From an uncultured Muribaculaceae bacterium (GTDB lineage Bacteria > Bacteroidota > Bacteroidia > Bacteroidales > Muribaculaceae), in contig CAJOFM010000001.1 in the NCBI GenBank assembly GCA_905233915.1, forward strand, positions 145,475-209,474: DNA of 64,000 nt. Direction: 5' to 3'. Made by a program: the position numbers and the translations under genes. The notes beneath the pieces were generated by a model. The model was given only the letters and a program-made list of their open reading frames with translations. It was not told the origin of the DNA and searched no databases. How positions within the stretch are numbered: position 1 is the first letter of the stretch; each line of letters starts with the position of its first letter. This document shows positions 1-8,514 of this stretch, in pieces.

Positions 1-515
1 TTGTGGTTGTGCTCGGTCATCTTGAGAGCCTTGGAAGCGTCCCAGTCGCCCAGAGTGGGCTCGTTGCCCACAACAGCCAGGGTCTCGCCGACACGCAATT
101 GCGGCGCGCGCACCTTTAACTGCACGATGGTCGCATACTTGCTCTTGGCAAGGGGTTGATGCTTACGCAACGCCACACAGTCGGTGAATGCCGAACTGTA
201 CATATAGCTGTCATCAGGCATGTCGTTCCAGTGGTCGTAGGTGTTATAACGAACCGCTTTGGCTGCGTTCAAGTCCAAGCGATGGGGAACAACCGTCCAC
301 TCGTGACGCATTTCTTTCCCGTCTCGCTCCACACTGTAGTAATAGTCGATATGACCTACCTTGGCGGGGACGTCGATGTCACATTTCCAGGTCGAGTCGG
401 TGGCGGGTTTCATGGCATGGCTGGTCACCTTGGCAGAATCGGACTTGTCCAGTATGTTGAGCACAAGGTTCTCGCCATAGATGGTGCCATACTCTATATT
501 GAATCTAACTTTCAT
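1..515 (-). CDS. malQ: 4-alpha-glucanotransferase, N-terminal part (runs off the window)
   Basis: Only the first 171 codons are present; the gene continues beyond base 1. The ATG is the complement of 513-515. The visible protein opens with a carbohydrate-binding fold (MKVRFNIEYGTIYGENLVL), and a second begins near residue 135 (VRAPQLRVGETLAVVGNEPT, then LGDWD). Two N-terminal CBM20 starch-binding modules are characteristic of the Bacteroidetes form of amylomaltase, which transfers glucan chains between maltodextrins in the cytoplasm. The catalytic GH77 domain would lie outside the window. The next gene downstream is not visible; the gene upstream on the same strand is a sugar transporter 32 bp away, so a maltose/maltodextrin operon is likely. 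The identification rests on the binding modules and the context. Confidence 0.8.
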   Translation of the reverse strand, partial: MKVRFNIEYGTIYGENLVLNILDKSDSAKVTSHAMKPATDSTWKCDIDVPAKVGHIDYYYSVERDGKEMRHEWTVVPHRLDLNAAKAVRYNTYDHWNDMPDDSYMYSSAFTDCVALRKHQPLAKSKYATIVQLKVRAPQLRVGETLAVVGNEPTLGDWDASKALKMTEHNH

Positions 516-547
516 ATTGTTTGGGTTTTAGTATTATCGTTAATGGA

Positions 548-1939
548 TTATTGAATAACTTTTTTCTTGGCAGGTATGATAAAAACAGAAATAGCGCCAA
601 GAACTAGCAGAATACCAGCAAGGAAAATCATGTTCACTTGATTGTCTCCAAGAGCCTTTAGAATATTGCCGCCCAGTCCTGAAATGACAAGTTGTGGTAG
701 GCATATTGTGCAGTTGAATAGTCCAAGATATGTACCCATTCGAGGATTTCCTTCAAGGGCATTAGTTACCAGAGTGAAAGGCATTGCTAACATTGCTGCC
801 CAAGTGAGACCTGTCAGGCCATAAGGCACCATCAAGACGTATTTCACTGGAATTGTGAAGGAACTGAAGAGTGTGATGTCAGTGCAATGGGGTACAAGAA
901 GGAAACCGATTGCGCCCACAAGTAGACTAAACGAGTAAGCAAGTTTAATGTTTTTGGCCTTAGTAAGCACTGCTGCCCAAATAATGCTGATAGCAGCCTG
1001 CACTGCCAACAGGTTGCCCACCCAATTGCCAGCGTCCTGATAGGCAGGAGTTGAAGCGTGCTTGGGGTCTAAGATATCAACACCAAAGCCGAGGTTGGCA
1101 ATAGCTCCATTGTTATAAACCCACATACACTGGAAAGCAGCCCAGCAGAAGAACTGAACCAATGCTACAGTGGCAAATACTTTTACGGCATGTTTGCCGG
1201 AACTCTCAGTATGGGACGCTATGTTATTTTCCTGCTGCTTTGCAGCCTCGCGGAATGATTCCATCTGAAGGGGGGTGTACTCCTTAACGTGTGTTGTGGT
1301 ATAAAGAACACACAGTATCAAGATTGCAGCACCTCCATAGAAGGACCATTTCACCGAATCGGGAATAACGCCATCAGGCGCATCATTACTAACACCGATT
1401 AAGGTTAAAACAAACGGGAAAAGGAATCCAACTAATTGTCCCGCATTGCACAGGAAACTCTGGATGCTATAGGCCTTGGCCTTCTGTTTCTCGTTGACCA
1501 TGTCGCCCACCATCATTTTGAAGGGCTGCATCGCCATGTTGATGCTGGCATCAAGGAACATGAGTGCGAAAAGGCCAAAGAGCATAGCACCAGACAAACC
1601 TAACAGCACTGTCTCTTTAGTTAGGCCAAGGTTGCCCGCGTTAGGCAATAAACACATGACAGCAACAGCAAAAGTTGCACCTAAGAACAAGTAAGGTATC
1701 CTACGACCAAAGCGGTTCCACGTTCTGTCGCTAAAAATGCCAACTAATGGCTGGACAATCATGCCGAGCAGTGGCGGTAAGATCCAGAAATAACTTAATT
1801 TGTGAGGATCGGCACCCAAAGTCGCAAAGATACGGCTGATGTTAGCGCTTTGAAGAGCAAATGCAATCTGCACTCCAAAGAAACCAAAGCTGATGTTCCA
1901 CAGCTGGTTGAATTTCAAATCCGGTTTAGTTTTCATCAT
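548..1939 (-). CDS. SLC45-type MFS sugar transporter
   Basis: A 463-residue protein with about 12 hydrophobic segments. The loop after the second helix reads GIFSDRTWNRFGRRIPY, which matches the RxGRRxP signature of the sucrose/maltose (SLC45/GPH-like) branch of the major facilitator superfamily. It probably imports a disaccharide such as maltose by proton symport across the inner membrane. The ATG at 1939 (MMKTKPDLKF) is chosen; a second ATG lies 3 bp in. The malQ gene follows 32 bp downstream on the same strand, so imported maltose could feed straight into the glucanotransferase. A TAnnTTTG element lies about 60 bp upstream. The substrate is inferred from context. Confidence 0.82.
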   Translation of the reverse strand: MMKTKPDLKFNQLWNISFGFFGVQIAFALQSANISRIFATLGADPHKLSYFWILPPLLGMIVQPLVGIFSDRTWNRFGRRIPYLFLGATFAVAVMCLLPNAGNLGLTKETVLLGLSGAMLFGLFALMFLDASINMAMQPFKMMVGDMVNEKQKAKAYSIQSFLCNAGQLVGFLFPFVLTLIGVSNDAPDGVIPDSVKWSFYGGAAILILCVLYTTTHVKEYTPLQMESFREAAKQQENNIASHTESSGKHAVKVFATVALVQFFCWAAFQCMWVYNNGAIANLGFGVDILDPKHASTPAYQDAGNWVGNLLAVQAAISIIWAAVLTKAKNIKLAYSFSLLVGAIGFLLVPHCTDITLFSSFTIPVKYVLMVPYGLTGLTWAAMLAMPFTLVTNALEGNPRMGTYLGLFNCTICLPQLVISGLGGNILKALGDNQVNMIFLAGILLVLGAISVFIIPAKKKVIQ

Positions 1940-1998
1940 AGTTGTAATATTTTTTAGTGTTCGGTAATAATTTCTAATGAATGCTATTTAATCACCTA

Positions 1999-2006
1999 CA
2001 AATATA
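1999..2006 (-). promoter_or_regulatory. -7 element upstream of the MFS/malQ operon
   Basis: On the minus strand this reads TATATTTG, a match to TAnnTTTG. It lies 60 bp upstream of the transporter ATG. I see no good TTTG at -33 spacing, so it may be weak or regulated. Confidence 0.45.
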
Positions 2007-2087
2007 ACGTATTACCATCAATTTTAATTATAGATAATGAGTAACAATCCAAAAAAATCAATGCAACCGATTGCATAAGCCACCCTA

Positions 2088-2119
2088 TTTGGTCATTTAT
2101 AGGGATTTTTATATCTTTG
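2088..2119 (+). promoter_or_regulatory. Promoter of ychF
   Basis: TTTG at 2088-2091, a 20-bp spacer, then TATCTTTG at 2112-2119. This is a full match to the Bacteroidetes primary-sigma promoter. The ATG is 33 bp downstream. Confidence 0.8.
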
Positions 2120-2152
2120 CAGGCTGGAATATAACAAAAACAAGATAGAACT

Positions 2153-3256
2153 ATGTCACTACAATGTGGAATCGTGGGGTTGCCCAATGTGGGAAAGTCA
2201 ACCCTGTTCAACTGCCTGTCGAATGCCAAGGCGCAGTCGGCCAATTTTCCTTTTTGCACCATCGAGCCCAACGTGGGCGTCATTACGGTGCCTGATGAGC
2301 GCCTCAACGAGCTCGCCAAGCTGGTAAATCCCGCACGCATCGTCCCCACCACCGTCGAGATTGTCGATATCGCCGGCCTGGTCAAGGGTGCAAGCCGCGG
2401 TGAGGGCCTGGGTAACAAGTTCCTGGGCAACATCCGTGAAACCGACGCCATCATTCACGTGCTGCGTTGCTTTGACGATGACAACGTGACCCACGTTGAC
2501 GGCACCATTGACCCCGTGCGCGACAAGGAGGTCATCGACCTGGAGCTGCAACTGCGCGACCTGGAGACCATCGAGAGCCGCATCAGCCGTGTGCAGAAAC
2601 AGGCACAGACCGGCGGCGACCGTGAGGCCAAGGCACAATACGAAGTACTCAAACGCTATAAGGAAGCCCTCGAACAAGGCCTCAACGCCCGCTCGGTGGA
2701 ACTGCTCAACAAGGACGAGGAGAAGATTGCCCACGAGCTGTTCCTGCTGACCAACAAGCCGGTGATGTATGTGTGCAACGTGGACGACAAGAGCGTGGTT
2801 AACGGCAACGCCTATGTTGACGCCGTGCGCGAAGCCGTCAAGGACGAGAATGCCCAAATCCTGGTGGTTGCCGCACAAACCGAGAGCGAAATCGCTGAAC
2901 TCGAGGATTATGAGGAGCGCCAGATGTTCCTCGCCGAAATCGGTCTGGAGGAGAGCGGTGTGAACCGTATCATCAAGTCGGCCTATGCCCTGCTGAACCT
3001 CGAGACCTTCCTCACCGCCGGTCCCAAGGAGGTGAGGGCCTGGACCTACCGCCGCGGCAGCAAAGCCCCGCAATGCGCCGGTGTTATCCACAGCGATTTT
3101 GAGCGCGGCTTCATCCGTGCCGAGATCATCAAGTATGACGACTACATCCACTATGGCAGTGAGGCCGCCGTCAAGGAAGCCGGCAAGCTGCACATCGAGG
3201 GCAAGGAATATGTCATGCAGGACGGTGACATCGTGGTGTTCCGCTTCAATGTGTGA
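2153..3256 (+). CDS. ychF: YchF/Ola1-family GTP/ATP-binding protein
   Basis: At 367 residues it has the usual length of YchF. The P-loop GLPNVGKST lies at residues 8-16, the G3 region [11 protein letters not shown] near 70, NVDD near 205, and a C-terminal TGS domain ends in [13 protein letters not shown]. YchF is a universally conserved Obg-related P-loop protein that hydrolyses ATP in preference to GTP, binds ribosomes and is linked to oxidative-stress control. It acts in the cytoplasm. A strong consensus promoter precedes it. The gene 45 bp downstream is a glycosyltransferase on the same strand, separated by a TTAGG-type tandem array, so cotranscription is possible but functionally unexplained. 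Confidence 0.95.
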   Translation: MSLQCGIVGLPNVGKSTLFNCLSNAKAQSANFPFCTIEPNVGVITVPDERLNELAKLVNPARIVPTTVEIVDIAGLVKGASRGEGLGNKFLGNIRETDAIIHVLRCFDDDNVTHVDGTIDPVRDKEVIDLELQLRDLETIESRISRVQKQAQTGGDREAKAQYEVLKRYKEALEQGLNARSVELLNKDEEKIAHELFLLTNKPVMYVCNVDDKSVVNGNAYVDAVREAVKDENAQILVVAAQTESEIAELEDYEERQMFLAEIGLEESGVNRIIKSAYALLNLETFLTAGPKEVRAWTYRRGSKAPQCAGVIHSDFERGFIRAEIIKYDDYIHYGSEAAVKEAGKLHIEGKEYVMQDGDIVVFRFNV

Positions 3257-3299
3257 TTTAGGCTTTAGGTGTTAGGCTTTAGGTATTAGGTTATTTTAG
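3257..3299 (+). repeat. TTAGG-like tandem array between ychF and the glycosyltransferase
   Basis: Degenerate repeats of TTAGGCTTTAGGTG type fill almost the whole 45-bp gap. Similar arrays occur at 23595-23656, 24900-24944, 27331-27366 and 29576-29640, always just after a stop codon. Confidence 0.7.
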
Positions 3300-3301
3300 A
3301 G

Positions 3302-4507
3302 ATGGCAAGTAGGATACTCCTGGTCAACAAGTTCTACTATCCCCGTGGCGGGGACTGCATTGTCACGCTCAACACCGAGGCGATGTTGCGGGACTGTGGC
3401 CTGGAGGCCGACGTGTTTGCCATGGAGTATCCCGAGAACCTGAACGCACGCTACAAGTCGCTGTTTGCAAGCGAGGTGAGCTTCGGCGGCGGCATGGGCA
3501 ATCTGCTACGCGCCTTGAAACGCACCATGGGCTTGGGCGACGTGAAAGAGCGCTTCGAAGCCGTGCTCGACGAGTTCAAACCCGACGTCGTGCATCTGCA
3601 CAACATCCACAGCTACCTGTCGCCCGTCGTTGGTGAGCTGGCCCACAAGCGGGGCATCCGCGTGGTGTGGACGCTGCATGACTACAAGCTGCTGTGCCCC
3701 CGCTACGACTGTCTGAGGGACGACAAGCCCTGTGAGAAGTGTTTCGGCGGTAGCAAAGTTCATGTGCTCACCAACAAGTGCATGAAAGGCTCGCTGCCCG
3801 CCAGCGGTGTGGCATGGCTTGAAGCCCTCAAATGGAACCGCGCGACACTGGAACGCAATACCGACGTGTTTGTGTGCCCCAGCGAGTTCATGGCCAGCAA
3901 GATGCGACAGGGCGGTTTTGACCCAGGCAAGATCAAGGTCCTCAACAATTTCCTTGATCCCGTGAAGCTCAAGATATACCAAAACACCGAGAGCAATGCC
4001 CAGCGCCAGGATTACTACTGCTACGTCGGACGACTCTCGCAGGAAAAAGGTGTCACCGACATGCTGGAAGCCGCGTCCCGCCTACCCTACCAGCTCAAAG
4101 TTGCTGGCGGCGGCCCGTTGGAAGCCGAACTGCGGGAGAAATATGCCCGCTGCCCCAATATCGAGTTTTTGGGAATGCTTGATGCACAAGGAGTCGTCAA
4201 CGTGCTCACGGCGGCTAAACTGAGCGTTATTCCCTCGCAGTGGTATGAGAACAATCCGCTGAGCGTTGTCGAGTCGTTATGTGCCGGCACTCCGGTCGCC
4301 GGGTCGCAAATAGGCGGCATCCCCGAACTCATCGACAGCAGCAACGGCGTCACGTTCCAACCCTTCAACCAGAAGGCCCTTTCAACGGCCATCACCATGT
4401 CGATGACCCGCGACTGGAACCACGCCAGGATTGCCCGCCAGGCCCTCGACCGCTTCTCAGCCTCCAACCATCTCAAGACCCTGCTCCATGACATTTATAA
4501 CGTGTGA
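3302..4507 (+). CDS. Glycosyltransferase family 4
   Basis: A 401-residue GT-B fold enzyme. The N-terminal acceptor-side domain starts ILLVNKFYYPRGGDCIVTLN. A cysteine-rich segment near residues 130-150 (CPRYDCLRDDKPCEKCFGG) is common in GT4 sugar transferases of this type. The C-terminal donor-binding domain carries GRLSQEKGV and the EX7E-like region PSQWYENNPLSVVESLCAGT. Such enzymes add a sugar from a nucleotide donor during surface polysaccharide or glycan synthesis at the cytoplasmic face of the membrane. No other polysaccharide genes lie nearby, so it appears solitary. Donor and acceptor cannot be read from the sequence. It converges with trkH across about 50 bp. Confidence 0.88.
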   Translation: MASRILLVNKFYYPRGGDCIVTLNTEAMLRDCGLEADVFAMEYPENLNARYKSLFASEVSFGGGMGNLLRALKRTMGLGDVKERFEAVLDEFKPDVVHLHNIHSYLSPVVGELAHKRGIRVVWTLHDYKLLCPRYDCLRDDKPCEKCFGGSKVHVLTNKCMKGSLPASGVAWLEALKWNRATLERNTDVFVCPSEFMASKMRQGGFDPGKIKVLNNFLDPVKLKIYQNTESNAQRQDYYCYVGRLSQEKGVTDMLEAASRLPYQLKVAGGGPLEAELREKYARCPNIEFLGMLDAQGVVNVLTAAKLSVIPSQWYENNPLSVVESLCAGTPVAGSQIGGIPELIDSSNGVTFQPFNQKALSTAITMSMTRDWNHARIARQALDRFSASNHLKTLLHDIYNV

Positions 4508-4557
4508 TTCCAGTCACGCATTAACGATGATGATGCCGCTGATCTTCTTATTGAAGG

Positions 4558-6015
4558 TCAGTGGTTTTTCCAGAACCATGGTGTGAAGATGACCAGCATG
4601 GTGAAGATTTCCAGACGTCCCATCAGCATCAGCGCCGACAATATCCATTTAACCATTGTGGGCAAAATGCTCCATGACATCGTCGGGCCGATTTCAAGGC
4701 CCAGCGTGGGACCGACGTTACTGCCGCAACTCAAAGCAATAGTGAACGAGTTAGTGCTGTCCACCCCAGCAAGAATCATGATGAAGTAGGCTGTGAAACA
4801 CAAGACAATGTAAGCAAGGAAAAATGCCATCAACGTTATCTGTACAGGGGTGTGCACCATCGAGTCATTGACCTTGACAGGAAGCAATGCCTTAGGGTGA
4901 AGCATGTGGCGTATCTCATTGCGCAAGACTTTCAAAGCGATAACACCGCGCGCGCACTTAAAACCGCCCGCCGTACTGCCCGCACAACCACCAAAGAACA
5001 TGCACAGACTGAGTATCACCCATGTGATGTGATGCCACTGCGCCGCGTCCTCGTTGAACATACCCGTCGTGGTGAGGAACGACACAACCTGGAACAACGA
5101 GACACGGATGGCGTCTGAGACGTTGTAATGATTATACTTCAGCAGGAAATAGACAATGAGCGCTGTCGAAACCACCACCAACGCCGCATAGAGGCGGAAT
5201 TCGGCATTCTTGAGCAAGTGCTTGACCTTGCCCTTGAACAACGCAGTGTAGAGCAAAGCAAAACTGATACCCGAGAGAAACATGAACACGATAGCAGTGT
5301 AATCGATAGCAGGATTATTGAAGTAACCCGTACTGGCGTCATGGGTGGCAAAGCCGCCTGTGGCAGTAATGGTCATCGCATAATTGACGGCGTCAAATGG
5401 ACCCATTCCAAAAATGAAGAAGCACACGGCGCAGGCGAAGGTCAACAGCAAATAGACGCCCCACAAGGCCTTGGCGGTGGTGGTCAGGCGCGGATGCATC
5501 CTGCTCTTAATCGGGCCCGTAGCCTCGGCAGCGAACACCTTCACCGTCCCGCCGACAAATGACGGAATAATGGCAATCGTAAAAAACACGATACCCAAGC
5601 CGCCAATCCATTGGGTCAACGAGCGCCAGAAAAGGATGCCATGCGGCAATCCCTCCACCTTGTCAATCACAGTCGCCCCGGTTGTCGTCAACCCCGACAT
5701 TGTCTCAAAGAACGCGTCGGGCACACTGTGGATATATCCCCCGATGAGGAACGGCAACATCCCGAACACCGCAAAGGCAATCCACACGACCGTTACCAGC
5801 AGATAGGCATCACGGCGGCTCAAGGTGCTCGTCGCATGACGGCCTAACAGCCTGAACATCAATCCTGTCAAGCTTGTAATGGTAATGGTGAACGCAAAGG
5901 CCGCGATGTCACTCTCCATGTAGCATATGCCCAAGATGAGGCTCAACGACATGAACGCAGCCTCTATCCACAACAGAGTGCCCAAAATCTTGAATATCAA
6001 TCGTCGGTTGAACAT
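4558..6015 (-). CDS. trkH: TrkH-family potassium uptake membrane protein
   Basis: A 485-residue membrane protein with four MPM repeats. The four selectivity-filter loops are visible as TTTGATV, TATGGFATH, TTTGMF and SCGSNVGPTLG. TrkH forms the potassium-translocating channel subunit in the inner membrane and is gated by the cytoplasmic RCK protein TrkA. The trkA gene lies 12 bp upstream on the same strand, so the two form an operon transcribed from the promoter at about 7445. The third filter lacks the usual GG (TTTGMF), a variation that is tolerated in TrkH/KtrB members. Confidence 0.92.
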   Translation of the reverse strand: MFNRRLIFKILGTLLWIEAAFMSLSLILGICYMESDIAAFAFTITITSLTGLMFRLLGRHATSTLSRRDAYLLVTVVWIAFAVFGMLPFLIGGYIHSVPDAFFETMSGLTTTGATVIDKVEGLPHGILFWRSLTQWIGGLGIVFFTIAIIPSFVGGTVKVFAAEATGPIKSRMHPRLTTTAKALWGVYLLLTFACAVCFFIFGMGPFDAVNYAMTITATGGFATHDASTGYFNNPAIDYTAIVFMFLSGISFALLYTALFKGKVKHLLKNAEFRLYAALVVVSTALIVYFLLKYNHYNVSDAIRVSLFQVVSFLTTTGMFNEDAAQWHHITWVILSLCMFFGGCAGSTAGGFKCARGVIALKVLRNEIRHMLHPKALLPVKVNDSMVHTPVQITLMAFFLAYIVLCFTAYFIMILAGVDSTNSFTIALSCGSNVGPTLGLEIGPTMSWSILPTMVKWILSALMLMGRLEIFTMLVIFTPWFWKNH

Positions 6016-6027
6016 TGCTCAGGACTA

Positions 6028-7374
6028 TCAGATAAAGTATTTCTCGATACGGCTAATGTCTGTTCCATGGCAGAACACAACCACAACGTCATCAGGCTGG
6101 ATTTGGGTCTCGCCATTGACGAGCAAGCCCACGCCATTCCTCACCAAACCACCCAGCTCGATTTCAGGCGGCAAGTCCAAGTCACGCACTTTGTGACGGG
6201 TGATGCGCGACCTGGGATAGGCCGTGAACTCAGCGACGTCGGCATTGACTGCCATGAGATTGCGGATGTTGCGCACATCGCCGTTGAGCAACAGCTGGTA
6301 GATGTGGCTGGCGGTAAGAGCCTGCTTGTTGATGATGGTCCCGATATCCACATTTCCGGCAATGTCCATGTAATCCATGTTCTCGATCATGGCAATGGTC
6401 TTTCTCACACCCAGCTGCTTGGCCGTGAGACACGCCAGGATGTTGGCTTCGGCATTTCCTGTCAAGGCAATAAACGCTTGAGCAGACTTTATGTTCTCTT
6501 CCTGCAAGTTGGCCACCGAGCGCCCGTCGGCGTTAATGACCATCACGCGGTCGGTATCCACCAGGTCGATGAGTTCCTCGCAACGGCGTGTGTCATTTTC
6601 AAAGATTTTTGCCCTCATGCCCTGGGGTAGCATGTTGACGACCCTGACGGCGGTTTTGCCGCCACCCACGATGAAGACGTTTTTCACATCGGGGTAGTCT
6701 TCCTTGCCCATGATGCGCTTCATGTTGGGGATAAATTCCCGTGTGGTCATGAAATATACATAATCACCTGTCTTGAGCATGTCGTTGCCCGACGGCATGA
6801 TGGTATCATCACCACGCTTGATGGTGACGACATGATAAGGCGAATCGGGCTTGAAAATCTCCTTGAAGGGTTTGTCTAGGATTTCACAAGTCTCGCGGAC
6901 CTTGATGCCCAACAACGTGAGCAGTCCGCCGTAAACATCCCAACGCTGACGCACCCATGTCAATTTCAATCCGTTGATGATATCGAGTGCAGCAAGGTTA
7001 TCGGGATAGATGACAGACGAGATTCCGGCGGCCTTAAACGCTTCGATAATCTGCGGTTCCACGAACTCCGCATTCTCTACCTTGGCCACGGTTTGCCGAG
7101 CACCCATCGATCTTGCCAACACGCACAGACTCAGGTTCAGGTTCTCGTCACGAGTGACCGCGATAAAGAGGTCAGCACGGCGTATCCCAGCATCTCTAAG
7201 GGCTTGAATGGGCGTACTTGGCGACGAGTGGATGGTCATCAGGTCACAGTCGGCCTGAATGCGTTCCAGTTTCTCCTCATCATCATCGATGATGACGATA
7301 TCCTGCTTGATCTTTGAAAACAAGTCAGCAAGATGAGCTCCAATGGCACCCGCGCCTACGATAATGACTTTCAT
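6028..7374 (-). CDS. trkA: Trk potassium transporter regulatory subunit TrkA
   Basis: A 448-residue soluble protein with two RCK units. Two Rossmann signatures are seen: VGAGAIGAHLADLFSKI at the N-terminus, followed by an acidic strand end (VIIDDDEEKLER), and VGGGKTAVRVVNM near residue 235. Each is followed by a TrkA-C domain; the second ends in DDVVVVFCHGTDI. TrkA binds NAD(H) and nucleotides and assembles as a ring under TrkH to gate potassium entry. It is the first gene of the trkA-trkH operon, with 12 bp between them. Confidence 0.93.
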   Translation of the reverse strand: MKVIIVGAGAIGAHLADLFSKIKQDIVIIDDDEEKLERIQADCDLMTIHSSPSTPIQALRDAGIRRADLFIAVTRDENLNLSLCVLARSMGARQTVAKVENAEFVEPQIIEAFKAAGISSVIYPDNLAALDIINGLKLTWVRQRWDVYGGLLTLLGIKVRETCEILDKPFKEIFKPDSPYHVVTIKRGDDTIMPSGNDMLKTGDYVYFMTTREFIPNMKRIMGKEDYPDVKNVFIVGGGKTAVRVVNMLPQGMRAKIFENDTRRCEELIDLVDTDRVMVINADGRSVANLQEENIKSAQAFIALTGNAEANILACLTAKQLGVRKTIAMIENMDYMDIAGNVDIGTIINKQALTASHIYQLLLNGDVRNIRNLMAVNADVAEFTAYPRSRITRHKVRDLDLPPEIELGGLVRNGVGLLVNGETQIQPDDVVVVFCHGTDISRIEKYFI

Positions 7375-7440
7375 ATATACTAATCTTTGTTATGGGCGTT
7401 ATTTAATCCAAGGCATTAGCGATGGATGTCTTGACACGGG

Positions 7441-7448
7441 CAAAGGTA
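7441..7448 (-). promoter_or_regulatory. -7 element of the trkA-trkH operon
   Basis: Minus-strand TACCTTTG, a full TAnnTTTG match 66 bp upstream of the trkA ATG. The -33 position reads CTTG at 18-bp spacing, which is slightly short. Confidence 0.65.
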
Positions 7449-7583
7449 TTGATAATTTTCATCAAACAAGCAATTAAGGCGTTTTTTTGCCTTCAGATAA
7501 TATTTTTTTATCTCTAACGGTATTACCCCATCCATGTTTCCATTGAAAAACACAGAGAATGAACAGATAAAGAAAAAGTTTAC

Positions 7584-7591
7584 TACCTTTG
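7584..7591 (+). promoter_or_regulatory. -7 element that fixes the start of the 7629 gene
   Basis: TACCTTTG lies 1 bp before an in-frame ATG at 7593. That ATG would fall upstream of or at the transcription start, so the next in-frame ATG at 7629 is the better start codon. No clear -33 TTTG. Confidence 0.6.
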
Positions 7592-7628
7592 CATGAATAA
7601 TATTAATAAAAGAAAACCGATCAGACTT

Positions 7629-8399
7629 ATGAACGTTAAACTGCATACACCCAAGACCCTGAAAGCAGGCAGCGGGATGTCATCAATGAAACAGTTCTTG
7701 CTGTCACTCTTAGCCACCACGGTATCGATTGCCCTCACTTTTGGTACGGCCGCCGTCGTTGACTACTACAAGAAAAAAGCAGCCAAGAAGGAGATGGTGA
7801 TGATGGTCATCAGCGACTTCGACAAGACCATTGATAATGTGATGAAAGCCGATACGGCACTCCGTGAAGCCTGCCGCTTGGAACTGGAATTAGCGAATCA
7901 TCCCGAGGAGTACAATAGCAAGCGATTCTCATTCCCCAGCCTATGGTCAAGTGTTATCGAAATGGAGTTTCCTGAAACCACCCAGAAGGTCTTCTCCTCA
8001 AGCATTGAGACTTTCAACACCATCGGTAACGCCAATTTTGTCAATGAGGTCTCGTCATTCTATATCAATCGCGACAAATATAAGACTTACGTGATTGAAC
8101 AGCTCAAGAATGATGTAACTAATAATAATACGTTGTCCTCGCTAAAGTCATTGTTAAACATCAGTTTCCCAGAATATGTATTAGTGAATTGGACTATGCT
8201 GCAAGAGCTAAAGGACAGTCGCGACAAATGTATGCAAATAATGCATGTGAGCGAAGAGGACTTACAAGCTTTCTCAAAACAGCAACAAGTTTCTACAACA
8301 AAAGACCCTGAAGCTATTGCCGAGCATCAGAAAATGATTGACGAATTCTCAGCCACATTAACAAAGATTGAGGAAGCCAAGGATAAGATCAAAGACTAA
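7629..8399 (+). CDS. Unrecognised single-pass membrane protein
   Basis: About 256 residues from the ATG at 7629; the frame is open from 7593, but the -7 element at 7584-7591 argues against that earlier start. A hydrophobic segment near residues 20-42 (FLLSLLATTVSIALTFGTAAVV) is followed by a basic stretch (YYKKKAAKKE) and then a long charged, mostly helical domain. The C-terminal 40 residues are rich in E, K and I and could be a coiled coil. I recognise no domain or catalytic motif. It is flanked by the divergent trk operon and a convergent flavoprotein gene, neither of which suggests a function. GC content is somewhat lower than that of the neighbours. A membrane-anchored helical protein is all that can be supported. 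Confidence 0.7.
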   Translation: MNVKLHTPKTLKAGSGMSSMKQFLLSLLATTVSIALTFGTAAVVDYYKKKAAKKEMVMMVISDFDKTIDNVMKADTALREACRLELELANHPEEYNSKRFSFPSLWSSVIEMEFPETTQKVFSSSIETFNTIGNANFVNEVSSFYINRDKYKTYVIEQLKNDVTNNNTLSSLKSLLNISFPEYVLVNWTMLQELKDSRDKCMQIMHVSEEDLQAFSKQQQVSTTKDPEAIAEHQKMIDEFSATLTKIEEAKDKIKD

Positions 8400-8454
8400 A
8401 ACCCTATCCATCGTTTTTGGGGCCAAATCACATTGGTGCATCAAGACACATTGC

Positions 8455-8483
8455 CCCCGAAAGTAATTGACATACTTTCGGGG
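8455..8483. terminator. Perfect 11-bp hairpin between convergent genes
   Basis: The arm at 8455-8465 (CCCCGAAAGTA) pairs exactly with 8473-8483 (TACTTTCGGGG) around a 7-base loop. It sits between the convergent 7629 gene and the flavoprotein gene. Neither side has a strong T-run, so bidirectional termination is inferred from position. Confidence 0.55.
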
Positions 8484-8514
8484 ACACTTATGTTCAGATT
8501 CTGGAACTTCCTGT

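Noticed and set aside
2198-3193. 331-codon open frame on the minus strand inside ychF
   Set aside because: It mirrors the YchF codons. The plus-strand frame has clear P-loop and TGS motifs, while the antisense product has no recognisable feature.
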